In this document: positions 12,717 to 24,354 of the stretch, in pieces
Layout of the letters: each line of letters opens with the position of its first letter
Numbering within the stretch: position 1 is the stretch's first letter
Source: Lycium barbarum
Lineage: Eukaryota; Streptophyta; Magnoliopsida; Solanales; Solanaceae
Reading direction: 5' to 3'
Length of the DNA stretch: 64,000 bases
Assembly: GCF_019175385.1 (NCBI RefSeq)
Contig: NC_083342.1
Span: 120,900,376 to 120,964,375, forward strand
Translations under genes and position numbers: made by a program
The notes under the pieces: generated by a model
Seen by the model: only the letters and a program-made list of their open reading frames with translations
What the model was told of the DNA's origin: nothing
Database searches by the model: none

Positions 12717-12855
12717 TATTTTCCGAAAATAAAATTAAAAAATGAAAAATATATGAAAATCCGTCATGTTTTGTAAAATATCGTTATGTTTTATAAATAA
12801 GGAAAACTATCGTCACGTTTCGTAAATATTTCTCTTTAACATGTATATATACGTA
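11881..12855. mobile_element. Foldback/TIR element, ~975 bp, non-autonomous
   Basis: The first ~80 bases (from TACGTATATATACAT) reappear inverted at the end (ATGTATATATACGTA at 12841-12855). The shared block AGAAATATTTACGAAACGTG and the words ACGATAGTTTTC and AAAACATAAC confirm this. The interior holds five or more degenerate copies of GTATGAAATGTGTATA and CTCAAGGCTTA. No ORF, and I could not find a clear TSD, so the superfamily is uncertain. Confidence 0.75.
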
Positions 12856-13325
12856 GTAGCTCGGGAAAATAGAAGCAATTGGCATGAAAAGCCGGATCCG
12901 TGCATAACCAAGTAACTTACTGCATTAAGATCTTGAAAATCAAAATTTTTTAGTTTGTCATTCATTCTTTCTTTTTATTCACATCTGAATTGATTTCAAA
13001 CTTTTTTATTCCTTTTCTATGTAAAAGGTCGTAGTATATATTACTAAAATGTCACGTTAGAGACACCATTCGACTGTTTATCAACAATTACAGAAACTTG
13101 TTTCCAATAATTAAGATCTGGCATGAAAAGTTATTTTCAGAAGTTGACATTTTCTCGGGTGTGTTTGGCAGGTATAATTGTTTATTACTGGATGGTAACA
13201 CATACCGACTAACTATTTATTCATTATTTCAAAGTCCATATCTTAGATGTTTTTTTTAATTACGTTTTTGAAGTCGTTAATCATGTGATTTATTTAATAT
13301 TCCAATGCTTGTGACACTTTCTATC
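12856..13325. other. Intergenic, nothing recognised
   Basis: AT-rich sequence between the foldback element and the hAT element, with no reading frame or repeat structure that I can support. Confidence 0.4.
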
Positions 13326-13679
13326 TATGCTCCTATGCCTGTCAACCGGTTCCGTGTAACCGGTTTTAACCGGTAACCGGACCGGTTAAACCGGAACCGG
13401 AACCGGAACCGGTATAACCGGTTAACCGGTTCCGGTTAACCGGATATTAGTTAACCGGTCCGGTTCCAAATTTTTCTTAACCGGAACCGGTTAAACCGGA
13501 ACCGGACCGGTTAAACCGGTTAAAAAAAAAAAAAAAAAAAAAAAGAGCCGTTGGACTTGGGCCTCGGTAATGGACCGTTGGCAACGGTCCATTTGCAAAA
13601 ATGGCCGTTGCCAAACGGTCATTTTCTTAATTTTTGGCCCCCAAATTTTTTTTTTTAACACTTTAACCCCTCCCCCACC

Positions 13680-13692
13680 CCTATATAAACCC
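13680..13692 (+). promoter_or_regulatory. TATA box of the hAT transposase gene
   Basis: CCTATATAAACCC stands just downstream of the CCGGTT-rich end and upstream of a CT-rich leader (TTCTTCATTTTC..., 13693-13750). This is a typical plant core promoter for the transposase at 14104. Confidence 0.6.
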
Positions 13693-14103
13693 TTCTTCAT
13701 TTTCATTTCAATTCACTCTTCTTCATCTTTCTCTCAAATCTCAATCTCTCAATTATAGTTACTTTGCAATAATTAGCCACAAAGTCTTATTATAGTTTGA
13801 ACTTTCAATTATTAATTTTGCAATTATAATATTGTTGGTGGAGTTGGTGATTTTGCAACAATCCGAAGTAGCTTTGGTGGATTTGCAATTCTAGCCGCCT
13901 TCGCTTTGTTGGAAATTATTCCGGCAATTTGGTACCTTCGTTCCAACTCTATCTTTAATTTTTGCAATTTAATTCTAGCAATTTATTTTTCGAAATTTAA
14001 TTTACGCAATTTATTTTTTGAAATTTAATTTACACAATTTAATTCTAGCAATTTAATTTGTTGTAATTTATTTTATTGTGATTTAAATTATTTCTATTTA
14101 ATA

Positions 14104-16377
14104 ATGTCAAAGAGATTAAGACGTGGTGCCGGTAGTAGTAGTCGTACTGTTAGGGGTGCGCTTAATGAGGAAACATTTGTGGAAGAAACACCTAATTTAG
14201 GTATTGATGTTGGTGGAAATAATCCACTTTTAGGTCATGAGGCAATGCAACAACATTTTACCGACACTTTTAATGAAGACTTAGATGATGATGATGATGA
14301 TGAAACACAACCCCCCGAAAATCCTATAGGAGATACAGGTCCTGCACAATCACATACACAAGACAAACCGCCTAGAACTCGTAGGCCAACAGCTAAAGTT
14401 TGGAAATTTATGACTAAGGATAGGGAAAATCAATCAGTTACATGTACCCTATGTGGACAAGTATTTAGTTTTAAGCAAGGAACTGGTAAGGATGGTGGAA
14501 CGGGTACACTAAATGCTCATATGAGAACCAAACATATGGATGTTTGGGGAGAGCAAACGGGTTCAAATGTGGGGGGGATTCAAATGACGATAGACCCACG
14601 AACTGGTAGAAATTTTAAGTATGACAAGAAAAAAGAACGCGTAGAAGTAGCTAAAATGGTAGCTTATGATTGTTTACCATTTTCCTTTCCCTCGGGTTTA
14701 GGGTTTGTTACTTACATTCAACGTTGTTATAACCCGTTATTTGAGGGTATTCCTAGAAGTACTTGTAGAGCCGATGTTATAGATTTGTTTAAAAAATATA
14801 GATTTTATTTGCGTCATGTATTTAATTCTTTAAATTGTAATGTTTGTCTTACCGCTGATTTGGGTCTTAGTATTAACCATTTAGATTTCTTTGCTATTAC
14901 ATGTCATTGGGTTGATGACAACTGGGTTATGCAAAAAAGAATTATAGCTTTTTTATACGACGAAGGAAAAGGTCGTCACGATGGAAAATTTTTAGCCGAT
15001 TCAATGTCTACTATAATGAGATTTTTTAACATTTATAGAAAAACACTTTGTATTGCTTTAGATAATGCTTCTAATAATACAAAGGCAATTGGTCTTTTAA
15101 AAAGAGAAATAAACCCTCCTCTAAGAAATATTTTTCATGTAAGATGTAGTTGTCACATTTTAAATTTAATTGTTAAAGATGGTCTTATGCATTTTGATGA
15201 TTCTGTTCAAAAAGTTAGAAATGCTGTTGCGTTTCTTTTTTGTAATGCTAATAGGGGAAGAATTAGAGATTTTAAGAATGCTTGTGTGGAAAATAACCTT
15301 AGACCTAGGAAAATTCAAGTAGAAATTGAGACTAGGTGGAACTACACTTACATTATGCTACAACAAGCATATGAGTATAGGATTCCCATACAACAAGTTC
15401 ACAACAAATATAATATTGATAGTGAGGATTGGTTAACTTATAGGCATTGGGAAGATGTTAAAGAATGTATTGAACTCTTAGAAAATTTTTATAATGCAAC
15501 TCTTGCTTTTTCTAGACAATTCTATCCCACGGTAACCGGAATTTTAGCCTACTTAGCGGAAATAGCTAGAGTTTTACAAGAGTATAAATATAAACCCGAT
15601 TATCAAGTGGCTATTTTTGAAATGATAATCAAATTTAAGAAGTATTTTTTTCCCATCCCAACTTTATTTATATTGGGTTCTCTTTTAAATCCTTGTTTAA
15701 AAGTGTCTTATACTAAAAATTTGGTTAGTCAAATTTATACATTTTTAGAAATTGAAGAGGGAGTTCAACCATCTTTAGCTGAAGCCGATCTCGCTATTGA
15801 TGATGAGTTTAGAAGAGTTTTTACTCATTATTCTAGTTTGGAAGAACGTGCTACACCAGTTGCTCCACGCCCTACTACTTCTCATAGTAGCAAAAAGGGC
15901 TTGTCGGGTTTAAAAGTTTTACATTCACAGCCTATATCTTCTTCTACTGCAAACTTTGATGAATTTAACTTTTATTTGATGCAGCCAAATGTGGATATCA
16001 GCCAACTGGATGAGGTGGACGTCTTAGCATGGTGGAAGAAGTACAAGGCAAGCTATCCGATACTTTCAAGAATGGCTCGAGATATCCTTACGGTTCAAGT
16101 ATCAACCGTGGCTTCGGAGAGCGCATTTAGCCAAGGAAGACAGCAAATTGGAGACCATAGACATTCATTATCCGGCTTTAGCTTGCAAGTACTAGTGTGC
16201 ATTCGAGATTGGATTAGATCGGAGCGACGCAACCAAAACTCAGAAGCGGAGCAAGGCGAAGACGAAGAAATTGAAGATTTGATAGCTAGTGGACAGGACC
16301 AAATGGAAGACTTTGAAGATATTTCCATGACCGAATATGATGTGGGGGAAATTAACGAAATGGTTCAAAATTGGTGA
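14104..16377 (+). CDS. hAT transposase, RICESLEEPER-like with BED zinc finger
   Basis: 757 codons without a break. It would bind the element's ends and catalyse excision and reinsertion in the nucleus. Visible parts in order: a basic N-terminus (MSKRLRRG); an acidic patch at 59-67; a BED zinc finger with C114, C117, H139 and H144; an RNase H-like core with candidate catalytic Asp at 252 (LTADLGLS) and 320 (ALDNASNN); a CSCHILNLIVKDGL motif near 350; TRWNYTYIML; and a C-terminal dimerisation domain (AWWKKYKASYPILSRMARD, then ASESAFSQ, whose Glu is the candidate third catalytic residue). The start ATG follows an AT-rich leader, and a TATA box lies about 420 bp upstream. Domesticated relatives exist in plants, but intact TIRs and TSD argue for a transposon. 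Activity is inferred, not shown. Confidence 0.93.
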   Translation: MSKRLRRGAGSSSRTVRGALNEETFVEETPNLGIDVGGNNPLLGHEAMQQHFTDTFNEDLDDDDDDETQPPENPIGDTGPAQSHTQDKPPRTRRPTAKVWKFMTKDRENQSVTCTLCGQVFSFKQGTGKDGGTGTLNAHMRTKHMDVWGEQTGSNVGGIQMTIDPRTGRNFKYDKKKERVEVAKMVAYDCLPFSFPSGLGFVTYIQRCYNPLFEGIPRSTCRADVIDLFKKYRFYLRHVFNSLNCNVCLTADLGLSINHLDFFAITCHWVDDNWVMQKRIIAFLYDEGKGRHDGKFLADSMSTIMRFFNIYRKTLCIALDNASNNTKAIGLLKREINPPLRNIFHVRCSCHILNLIVKDGLMHFDDSVQKVRNAVAFLFCNANRGRIRDFKNACVENNLRPRKIQVEIETRWNYTYIMLQQAYEYRIPIQQVHNKYNIDSEDWLTYRHWEDVKECIELLENFYNATLAFSRQFYPTVTGILAYLAEIARVLQEYKYKPDYQVAIFEMIIKFKKYFFPIPTLFILGSLLNPCLKVSYTKNLVSQIYTFLEIEEGVQPSLAEADLAIDDEFRRVFTHYSSLEERATPVAPRPTTSHSSKKGLSGLKVLHSQPISSSTANFDEFNFYLMQPNVDISQLDEVDVLAWWKKYKASYPILSRMARDILTVQVSTVASESAFSQGRQQIGDHRHSLSGFSLQVLVCIRDWIRSERRNQNSEAEQGEDEEIEDLIASGQDQMEDFEDISMTEYDVGEINEMVQNW

Positions 16378-16569
16378 TTTTATTATTCTACTATTTTTGT
16401 ATAACTCATGTATTATTTGCAAGTTAAAAAAAATACAACTTGCAAATAAATGTTATCCAAGAATGAATAAAATATATGGCTCATTGAGCTTTCTTCTATT
16501 TATTTGTGTTTATATTTTTACTTTTATTAAGTTAGGAATATACCTAAAATATACTAAGAATATACTTAA

Positions 16570-17560
16570 GTTATATAGTATACTTAAACATATATAAGTA
16601 TATATAGTATATATAGAAAAAATAGTATATATAGTATATAAGTATATATAGAAAAAATAGTATATATAGTATATATAGTATATTCTTAGTATATTTTAAG
16701 TATATATAGAAAAAATAGTATATATAGTATATAAGTAAGTATATATAGTATATAGTATATAAGTAAGTATATATAGTATATAGTACATATATACAAGTAT
16801 ATATACTATATATATTAAGTTATACACATATATAAGTAAGTAAGTATACTATATATACTTACTATATATACTTACTTATATATAGTATATAGTACATATA
16901 TAGTATATAAGTAAGTATATATAGTATATAAGTAAGTATATATAGTATATATAGTATATAAGTAAGTATATATAGTATATATAATAAGTAAGTATATATA
17001 GTAATATATAGTATATATAATAAGTAAGTATATATAGTAAGTATATATAGTATATATATTAAGTTATACACATATATAAGTATATATAGTATATAAGTAT
17101 ATATATTATATAAATATATATAGTATATATTGTATATATAGTAGATATGTATATATAGTATATATATTAAGTTATACCTATATATCTATTAAGCTATCCT
17201 ATATATAGTATATAGTACATATATATAGTATATATATTAAGTTATACATATATATAAGTATATATAGTATATATATTAAGTTATACACATATATAAGTAT
17301 ATATAGTATATAAGTATATATATTATATAAATATATATAGTATATATTGTATATATAGTAGATATGTAGTTATACATATATTTAGTATATATATTAAGTT
17401 ATACATATATATAAGTATATATAGTATATATATTAAGTTATACATATATATAAGTATATAGAGTATATAGTACATATATATAAGTACATATAGTATATAT
17501 ATATATTAAGTTATACATATATATAAGTATATAGTACATATATATAAGTATATGTAAGTT
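16570..17560. repeat. ~1-kb TATATAGTA/TATATAAGTA satellite-like tract in the hAT element
   Basis: Almost a kilobase of alternating TATATA, AGTA and AAGTTATAC words between the transposase 3' UTR and the right end. It includes a larger duplicated block (about 17056-17150 and 17275-17366). The truncated relative has a much shorter AT-rich tract at 9760-10330, so the array has expanded in this copy. Confidence 0.8.
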
Positions 17561-17895
17561 ATACATATATATGTGTATGAAAAGCATTATTCTGTATTGC
17601 TGACTTGCTGTTAGGCTGTTAGTCAGTAAATATTTAAACTTTAATTATAAAATTGTATAACATATGTAAATATACCTACAATATACAAATAAATACTATA
17701 ATATATATATATAATACAAAAAAAAAATAAAAAAAAAATTAACGAGTCCAAACCGGACCGGTTCCGGTTTGGACCTTCAAACCGGTTAACCGGAACCGGT
17801 TAGGCGGTTCCGGTTTTGGAACCGGAACCGGCCGGTTTCCTAACCGGTTACCGGTCCGGTTCCGGTTGGAACCGGTTGACAGGCATATATGCTCC

Positions 17896-18444
17896 TCTTC
17901 ATTCTGTTTGCAATTTTTTAAAGTACTTCGTCAATATTCACATATTGAAGTTCTTCTTCTTCCAACGGGGTGCGCACTACGCTAATTTTTCTGATTTCAA
18001 CTCTAAAATACTCATCTTAGCATTAATGACAGTAATGTGTTATGTTTGGCCCTCGTTAAGCAGATCTGTGAGATCAGCAAATATCTTTTAAACTAATATT
18101 TTACTTAGTTGATTTTAATAGATATGAACATTCTAATTAACACATTTGTCGGTGGGAGAAATGGTTTTTTAAATGCTAATTGAATATCACTTGATCGAAA
18201 GAGGCAAATAATTCCATGTCTCTCTGGTCCAGTATGATCCTCAGTACTTGATGTCACAAACTCTTGCATTTTAATTTTTACATAATCAGCATTCAGTTCT
18301 AACATTGTTAGGAAATATTACGAGTTGTCTTTGCTGACTTGCTGTGTCCTATCAGAAAAAATAACTGGTAAAAAATTAACAATCTTACCAAGTGTGCACA
18401 CTGAAAATACACTATTTTATTCTCCAAAATTTGCAAATTCTCAT
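17896..18444. other. Intergenic 3' flank of SWEET gene 1
   Basis: About 550 bp between the hAT TSD and a MITE. Short frames here show no domain. No feature supported. Confidence 0.4.
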
Positions 18445-18452
18445 CAGCGGAC

Positions 18453-18724
18453 TAGTGGCGGACCTAGGATTTAAGAGTCGTGGGTGCCTCATTAAATTTA
18501 ATAAAATAAAATCCTGAGCAGAGATTCAAACTCAAGTTCCCTGGTCACCCAAATCTTTAAAGTTCCACCTGGAAAGCAAAACACCCAGCTGTGTTTTTTA
18601 TTTCTAGGGTGCTTTTCAAGTTTTTCTACCCAATTTTCATATATTTTTTATATAACTATATCTAGATTGCGTCGAGTTTAACGGATGCTGGAGCACCATT
18701 ACATTGGGCATAGGTCCGCCCCTG
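18453..18724. mobile_element. hAT-type MITE, 272 bp
   Basis: The ends TAGTGGCGGACCTA and (inverted) CAGGGGCGGACCTA form a TIR, flanked by CAGCGGAC (18445-18452) and CAGCAGAC (18725-18732), an 8-bp duplication with one mismatch. No coding capacity. It lies about 180 bp beyond the SWEET gene 1 stop codon, possibly within its 3' region. Confidence 0.75.
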
Positions 18725-18902
18725 CAGCAGACTAGACATCAAAATTTATTGTATATAATCTTCTTTCAAGGCACACAAAAGAGGAGCTCAATTTTAGAGC
18801 TTCAGCTATTACTACACAATCTTATACATAAAGGCCCAACAAGAAAAAAAATTATTTTTTGGGCCTTTATCGTGGATGAACGACGTTCTAAAATTCAGAA
18901 AT

Positions 18903-21495
18903 TTAGTGGGCATCTTTGAGGCCTTTCTCAATATCATCTTCATTGTATGAGCTCAAAGAAGATGGGCTAATAGAGAGAGTTTTCACTAGTTTCTCACTAT
19001 ATTGACGAACTAAATATGGCTTGGGAAGGCTTTTCCCTTTTTGGAGATTTCCACTATTGCCATTCTCATGGGCTTCATCAATATCTTTCATGTAGATTCC
19101 TCTTGTTACTAAGTTGCTTGAGCCTTTTTCTTCATTTTCCTCTGTGGATTGGGTTGGGGTGGACTTGTAGTAGATGAAGTATAGAATTAGTTGGGCCGCA
19201 CCCAATATGAAGCCTATCCCATTTGGCACCTGAAAATTGGTGGAAGAAAACAAAATTAACAGTAACAACATACCAGTATAATCCCACAAATGATAACATT
19301 CCTCACACAGGCGTCGCATGAACCCGACCGGCCCAAACAGGCACGGCAGGGTCTAAAAAGACGTCATAAGTGATGAAAATAGAAGTATTTATCAATATTC
19401 AATATAAACACAAAATGCGATAATATTTCAATACATACCACATTGATCGGAAATAATGGGACCAACAATAAGTGGCTTATAAAGGAGGTGATTTTAGAAG
19501 TGAAATCCAATAGAGGATCATTGCACATATGTCCTAATTCCAATGGTTCAAACTTTTTAATCTATCTATTCATTTTTGCATTTTCATACTATTTTTATTA
19601 ATGATATATTGTCCAGGTAATTTTGCGCGTCCTCAATTAATATATACTTTACACGCATAAGTACCAGATAACCTTGTTTACCAAAATATAGGGAGATGGA
19701 AAGACACAACCTAATTTTTTTTTTCTGCTAGATAATTTGAACCTCATCTCCCAAAACCTTTCCCATATTATTGATCATTAAGCTACACCATTCATTTTCT
19801 ACTACTTTTGGTCGCATCATGACAAAAAAAATATATATTTGAATTTGGTAAAAGATATTGTACCCTAGAAAATTCAGGGGGTACTCTTATATATATCCAT
19901 GAGTGTCACTTGTTTTAGTTGCGTTAATTCATTCCCATTTTATGTGGTTCATGACTGATCAAATATATGCTAGATATATTAAAATGAGTGAAAATTAAAA
20001 TTAGGGGGAAAATAAAAAAGAAGAACAGAACAAAAATTTAATAAGAAAAAGGAAGCTGAGAACTTACCCCAATATAATAATCTTTGACAAGGACTGCATA
20101 ACCGGTCCATACCCCTCCGTTAAGGAACTGGAAGAAGGAAAGGAAAAATGGCATGTACTCCACACTCTTCATCTTTATCACAGTTTTCTGTGTAGTGTGT
20201 ACCATCCACAGTTGAATTAATTAACAAAAACTTCAATATCAATTTGTTGAAAATAAAATTTAAAAAGAAAATAGCTTATATATATGACAATGTAAGATTC
20301 TTTTTACATTATTCGTAATTTCATTAACTTTAACTTGTTATAGTATTTAGCCTTTCACATTTTCAGGTTTATTATTAATTTAGTCTTTATAACGGTTACC
20401 TATAATTTTATTTTCTGTAAAAGATGAGAGAAATTACCGTAGCTGCTAGAGGAGATGCATACATGCCAATATTCAAACCAGCACATAAAAGTCCGACTAA
20501 TGTCAAGCGAGTGGTTCCATGCACGGCAAGTAAAGTGATTGCTATTACCACCCCAAGGAAAGCTATATCTATTATTGCCACCAGTTTAATTGACTGAATC
20601 TGGAAAAAAAATTAACTATTTTTAGAAGTTAAAATGAAAACAAATAAAGAGAAAATTGAAACTTATATATACTCCATTTACCTTAAGAGATTTGGGGGCA
20701 TAGATAAGAAAGAGAGTGACATATATGATGTGAAAGAAGGCACCACTACCATTGACTGTGACCACTAGCAAACCTCCAGGCTTGAGCAACCCATAAAATG
20801 CCCACAAACTTGTGCTCAGTAATGTTGTGATGTATGGTATCCCTTTAAAATCTTCTGTTGATTTCTTATTGATTATCCTTTTGAATGTTTTTCTGAAATA
20901 TAATAATTCAATTTAATTAACAATCATTGAGAATAATTAAATAATTAAAAAATACATTAGCCAAATGCTATTATAATCATCGATTAGAAGATGCAAAAAT
21001 AGTTGGTAGAATTGAATGCTGAAAGTATGAAAAAAAATATACTAGTAATTTATATAACTAGTTAATAGATTATGCTCTTGCTAAACTATCTACTCGTTAC
21101 GGGATCGTGTCAAATTAATTAAGAATACAAAATATTAGTTAATTAAATAAAATAGAAGGAAAAGAGGGATAAGTTACTAGTACCTAAAAAAAAAAAAAAA
21201 AAATGTTGGTAAAGTAGTTTTAGCATACGGCTGTTATTAATTAAATAAATCAGGAGAGGGAAAACCTATGACTTACATTGGAGCAGCGAACATAAGTATG
21301 GAGATGACATTCCCTGCAGAAACATGGGTGTAAAAATCATTAATTACCACAATATTTCTCTGAGAAGAACAACATTATTTCATATTAAAAAACTAGAATA
21401 TTGCTCATTAATTGTTCAACTTACACTTTTTGCATTTTAACGATTTATTAATGAAACTTACCAATTATGCCGAGGATGAAGCTGAAGTTATCCAT
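18903..21495 (-). CDS. SWEET: SWEET sugar transporter, clade IV (SWEET16/17-like), 6 coding exons
   Basis: Coding exons on the minus strand: 21462-21495, 21277-21313, 20682-20892, 20438-20599, 20068-20187, 18903-19229; all junctions are GT...AG and the frame stays open, giving 296 aa. SWEETs are seven-helix uniporters that move sugars down a gradient; clade IV members sit in the tonoplast and carry fructose/glucose. The first MtN3 repeat (residues ~5-90) opens MDNFSFILGIIGNVIS and contains NKKSTEDFKGIPYI, LWAFYGLLKPGGLL and the pocket Asn in VTVNGSG. The second (~95-210) has MYASPLAA, KSVEYMPFFLSFF and VPNGIGFILGAAQLILY. The conserved helix-breaking prolines are present. A hydrophilic, Ser-rich tail of ~85 residues follows (about 212-296). 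The clade is assigned from the KPGGLLVVTVNG wording and is not tested by a tree. Confidence 0.93.
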
Positions 21496-21954
21496 GAAAG
21501 AACTAGAAGATGGACAAACAAACGATGAAAGTAGAAAGCGGAGCTCTAATTATAGTAACAATTACGTGAAGGAGAAATTAAGTGAGAAAGAAAAAGTAGT
21601 GGATGAGGAATAGAGTTAGAGGGGAGGGTACAAAGAGAAAGAAACTACTAGTAGATGGAAGCCATAAATAATGCTGGCAAAACCCAGAAGTTGGCTACTG
21701 ATGATCCAAAAGGTCCCAAATATATGAGCGAGCGATATTCAATGTTACTAAAACAGGACATGTGAGCCTCTGTTGTTATTGCCTTAATGTTACTTCTTAC
21801 TATATTTGGTAACAGGGTCGTGACCGATGCCCATTAGAGACGAATTCATAATTTAAAGTAGACTTGTTGCTATTTTTATCTTACTGTTGGATTTATTGTA
21901 CATTTTGAAATTTGATATAAGTTCAGAATTAATAGTAAATATTTTGTGATTCTT

Positions 21955-21995
<41 letters not shown>

Positions 21996-22541
21996 GTTTG
22001 TATAAAAACATTATACTTAGTATTGAATTTTATAAAAAATGGAGAGTCTTGGAGTAACGGTACAATGAATTTCATCTGACGACCTATAGACTATAGTTAG
22101 GTCACAAGTTCCAGTTGCGGAATCAACAATTAATACTTGCGTCAAAATAGATTGCCACATCTTCTTTTTTTTTTTTAATTACATAGGGAGTAGAGAAAGG
22201 GAAATCTGAACCCCTTAGGTCTCTATCTTTAAATCCGACGAAACACGGAACATTTCATGCATCGGCTGCTTTCGTTTTTTACTATATTTAGCTAAATTAA
22301 CCCATAAAACGCATATTTCAGACCATCACCTTTCATTTTCAGAGACAACGAACTTTGTACGTCCCTTCTTTTAATCGTCCACATTTTTCATTTTTGTCAT
22401 GGCTGCGGTTATTATGATGACTCCTAGTGAGATTTGGATTCCGGCGTTGAATATAAAGCGTGCGAAAAGTGTTATCGGATGGTAAGCATAACAAGTGGGT
22501 CCCACATATGGATGGACGTAGTATTTGTGATGTTTGTATTT
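21496..22541 (-). promoter_or_regulatory. Upstream region of SWEET gene 1
   Basis: About 1 kb upstream of the start codon. A weak TATA-like ATTATTTATGG (minus strand, near 21665) lies about 170 bp from the ATG. A (CA)n(TA)n microsatellite occupies about 21956-21995. No other gene is evident. The Mutator-like element begins at 22542, so insertions have reached about 1 kb from the gene. Confidence 0.35.
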
Positions 22542-23569
22542 GGCCAAATACATATGCACGCATCCTTTGTAAGGATTTTTATTTTGACATCTCAATTGGA
22601 GTTTGTTCCTAAAGTAAGCATAAAGTGTGTCTACTGAGCACTTTCTCATAATCACATTAAGGTGCGTGTGTTACGCACACTGCAGATTTGGAAAAGTAAC
22701 AAATGAAATTAAAACACATGGCGTTTAAACCCCACATATTTAAAATAAAAAAGAATTAAAAATCCCACCAAAAAAAAAAAATCTATTTTCACTTCAGACC
22801 CACCCCGGTAATATCATCTTCCCACTGCCTCTATTACCTTGTCTTCCCTCCCCAACCCCCACGTCCACTAGCCATTTTCGGTAGACTCTATTCATTCTCT
22901 TTGTGATGCTATTAACTAAACTATTATTACAAATCAACCATTCCATTGGAGCAAGATGTGCAGAAGGACTTTAAAGTAGACTTATATAATTACCTAATTC
23001 TAGGTAGTAAGCAGCGGTGGAACCTAAGAAAGAATGTGCGTTTATCTCTTAAAAGAATATATGACGACCTTACAAAATCAATCTTAATTAACTTTTCATT
23101 TCATTATAATGAACTTCTGGATGACGAAAAAACCAACCCCTTCCTTTTACTAAACCATTGGGAGCACTAAATTATTTGCAAAATAATCTGAGTAATGATA
23201 TCTTTTTCAATACCAAAAAGACTTGTTCCTCAGGGAATACCAGATCTGCTCCAAATATCTATTGCAATTGCAAATTGGAAAAATTGCCCGAAGAATAAGG
23301 GAAAGGGAAAGGTAAAGGGTAAGGGTGATTGTATAAATGGCGGCTGAGAGATAAAGAGAAAGGAGAAGAAGAAAGAAAATAAAACTACATCTTTTTGTTA
23401 CTTTTCATGCTCCCTAGAGTAAGTGTGCTACACACACTATGCCACATCAGTAATTTGTGCTCAATAGACACACTTTATGCTTACTTTAGGTGTCAAAGGA
23501 ACAAGTTCTAATTGAGGTGTTAAAATAAAAAATCATAATAAATTTAAAAGGTTGCTTATGTATTTGGCC
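22542..23569. mobile_element. Mutator-like non-autonomous element, 1,028 bp
   Basis: Begins GGCCAAATACATA and ends in its inverse TATGTATTTGGCC. Inverted homology runs inward ~130-150 bp, including AAAGTAAGCATAAAGTGTGT at 22611 and its inverse near 23480. A perfect 9-bp duplication TTTGTATTT flanks it (22533-22541 and 23570-23578), as expected for MULEs. The interior (22700-23390) holds only short frames without a recognisable domain. Confidence 0.88.
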
Positions 23570-24191
23570 TTTGTATTTTCTTATACTAGTTAATTTGTAA
23601 TTTTTGAAAGACTAGTTTCAGCATACGTGCGTTGCACGTGTTAATAAATTGAAAATTCAATGCAAACAAGTTATCTAAAATAGCAATGATTAAAAAAATA
23701 GATGCAACATTCATTTATATGATAGAAAATTAATGTTTATTTTTAAATATTAGAAACATAATTAAATTACTATTTCATTTAGTGTGAAATTAATTTTAAA
23801 GGGAAAAATAAGCTAATGACATTTTGCTAAGGGCCTTTGTGCTTTATGATATACAAGGATACTCGATTGATTAAATAACTTAAAGTCTTTAATGTTTTTC
23901 TTGTAAATGTGTGAATGAGTTGAGAAATTGATGCAGAATTTGTTTGTTTTATACGTTAATAAAATCTTAACTAATTTCAAAGTTTTAAATTTTAGAAGTT
24001 TTTACATATAACAAAGAAGTTTCTATAAGGAAAGATTTAATAATCAAAATTTTAATCAATTTCAAAGTCCTAAATATTAGGAGTTCTACATCGTTCAGAA
24101 AAGGAAAGATTTAATCGCGTCAACTAATATAAGACGATAAGAAGAAGAATTTATTTTACACTAAATAAAATATTTGTTTAAATGGTGAAAA

Positions 24192-24336
24192 TAAATATCA
24201 GAATCAATATTTTCTTTCTTTGAGCCGAGGGTCTATCAGAAAGAGCCTCTCTACCCCCCATGATAGGGTAAGGTTTGGGTACACTTTACCCTTCCCAGAC
24301 CGCACGTGTGAGATTACACTGGGTATGTTGTTGTTG
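24192..24336 (+). mobile_element. TS/Au-like SINE, 5'-truncated
   Basis: Contains the typical SINE tail words GAGCCGAGGGTCTATC, GGGTAAGGTTTGGGTACACT and CTTCCCAGACCGCAC, ending in a (TTG)n tail. An 18-bp direct repeat TTGTTTAAATGGTGAAAA flanks it (24174-24191 and 24337-24354), the target duplication of LINE-machinery insertion. The tRNA-like A/B-box head is not evident, so the copy seems 5'-truncated. Confidence 0.85.
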
Positions 24337-24354
24337 TTGTTTAAATGGTGAAAA

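Larger units (their letters stand above)
13334..17887 (+). mobile_element. Complete hAT DNA transposon, 4.55 kb
   Basis: Both ends carry the same 20-bp terminal inverted repeat TATGCCTGTCAACCGGTTCC, and the element is flanked by a perfect 8-bp duplication TATGCTCC (13326-13333 and 17888-17895), the hAT hallmark. Dense AACCGG/CCGGTT words lie just inside both ends (13345-13520 and 17750-17880) and are likely transposase binding sites. One uninterrupted transposase gene lies between them. TIRs, TSD and ORF are all intact, so this is a candidate autonomous, fairly young copy. Confidence 0.95.

Noticed and set aside
16862..17071. Tyr/Ile/Leu-rich frame
   Set aside because: Translation of the TATATAGTA satellite.
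22371..22655. 94-codon frame upstream of SWEET1
   Set aside because: Spans the edge of the MULE TIR and has no domain.
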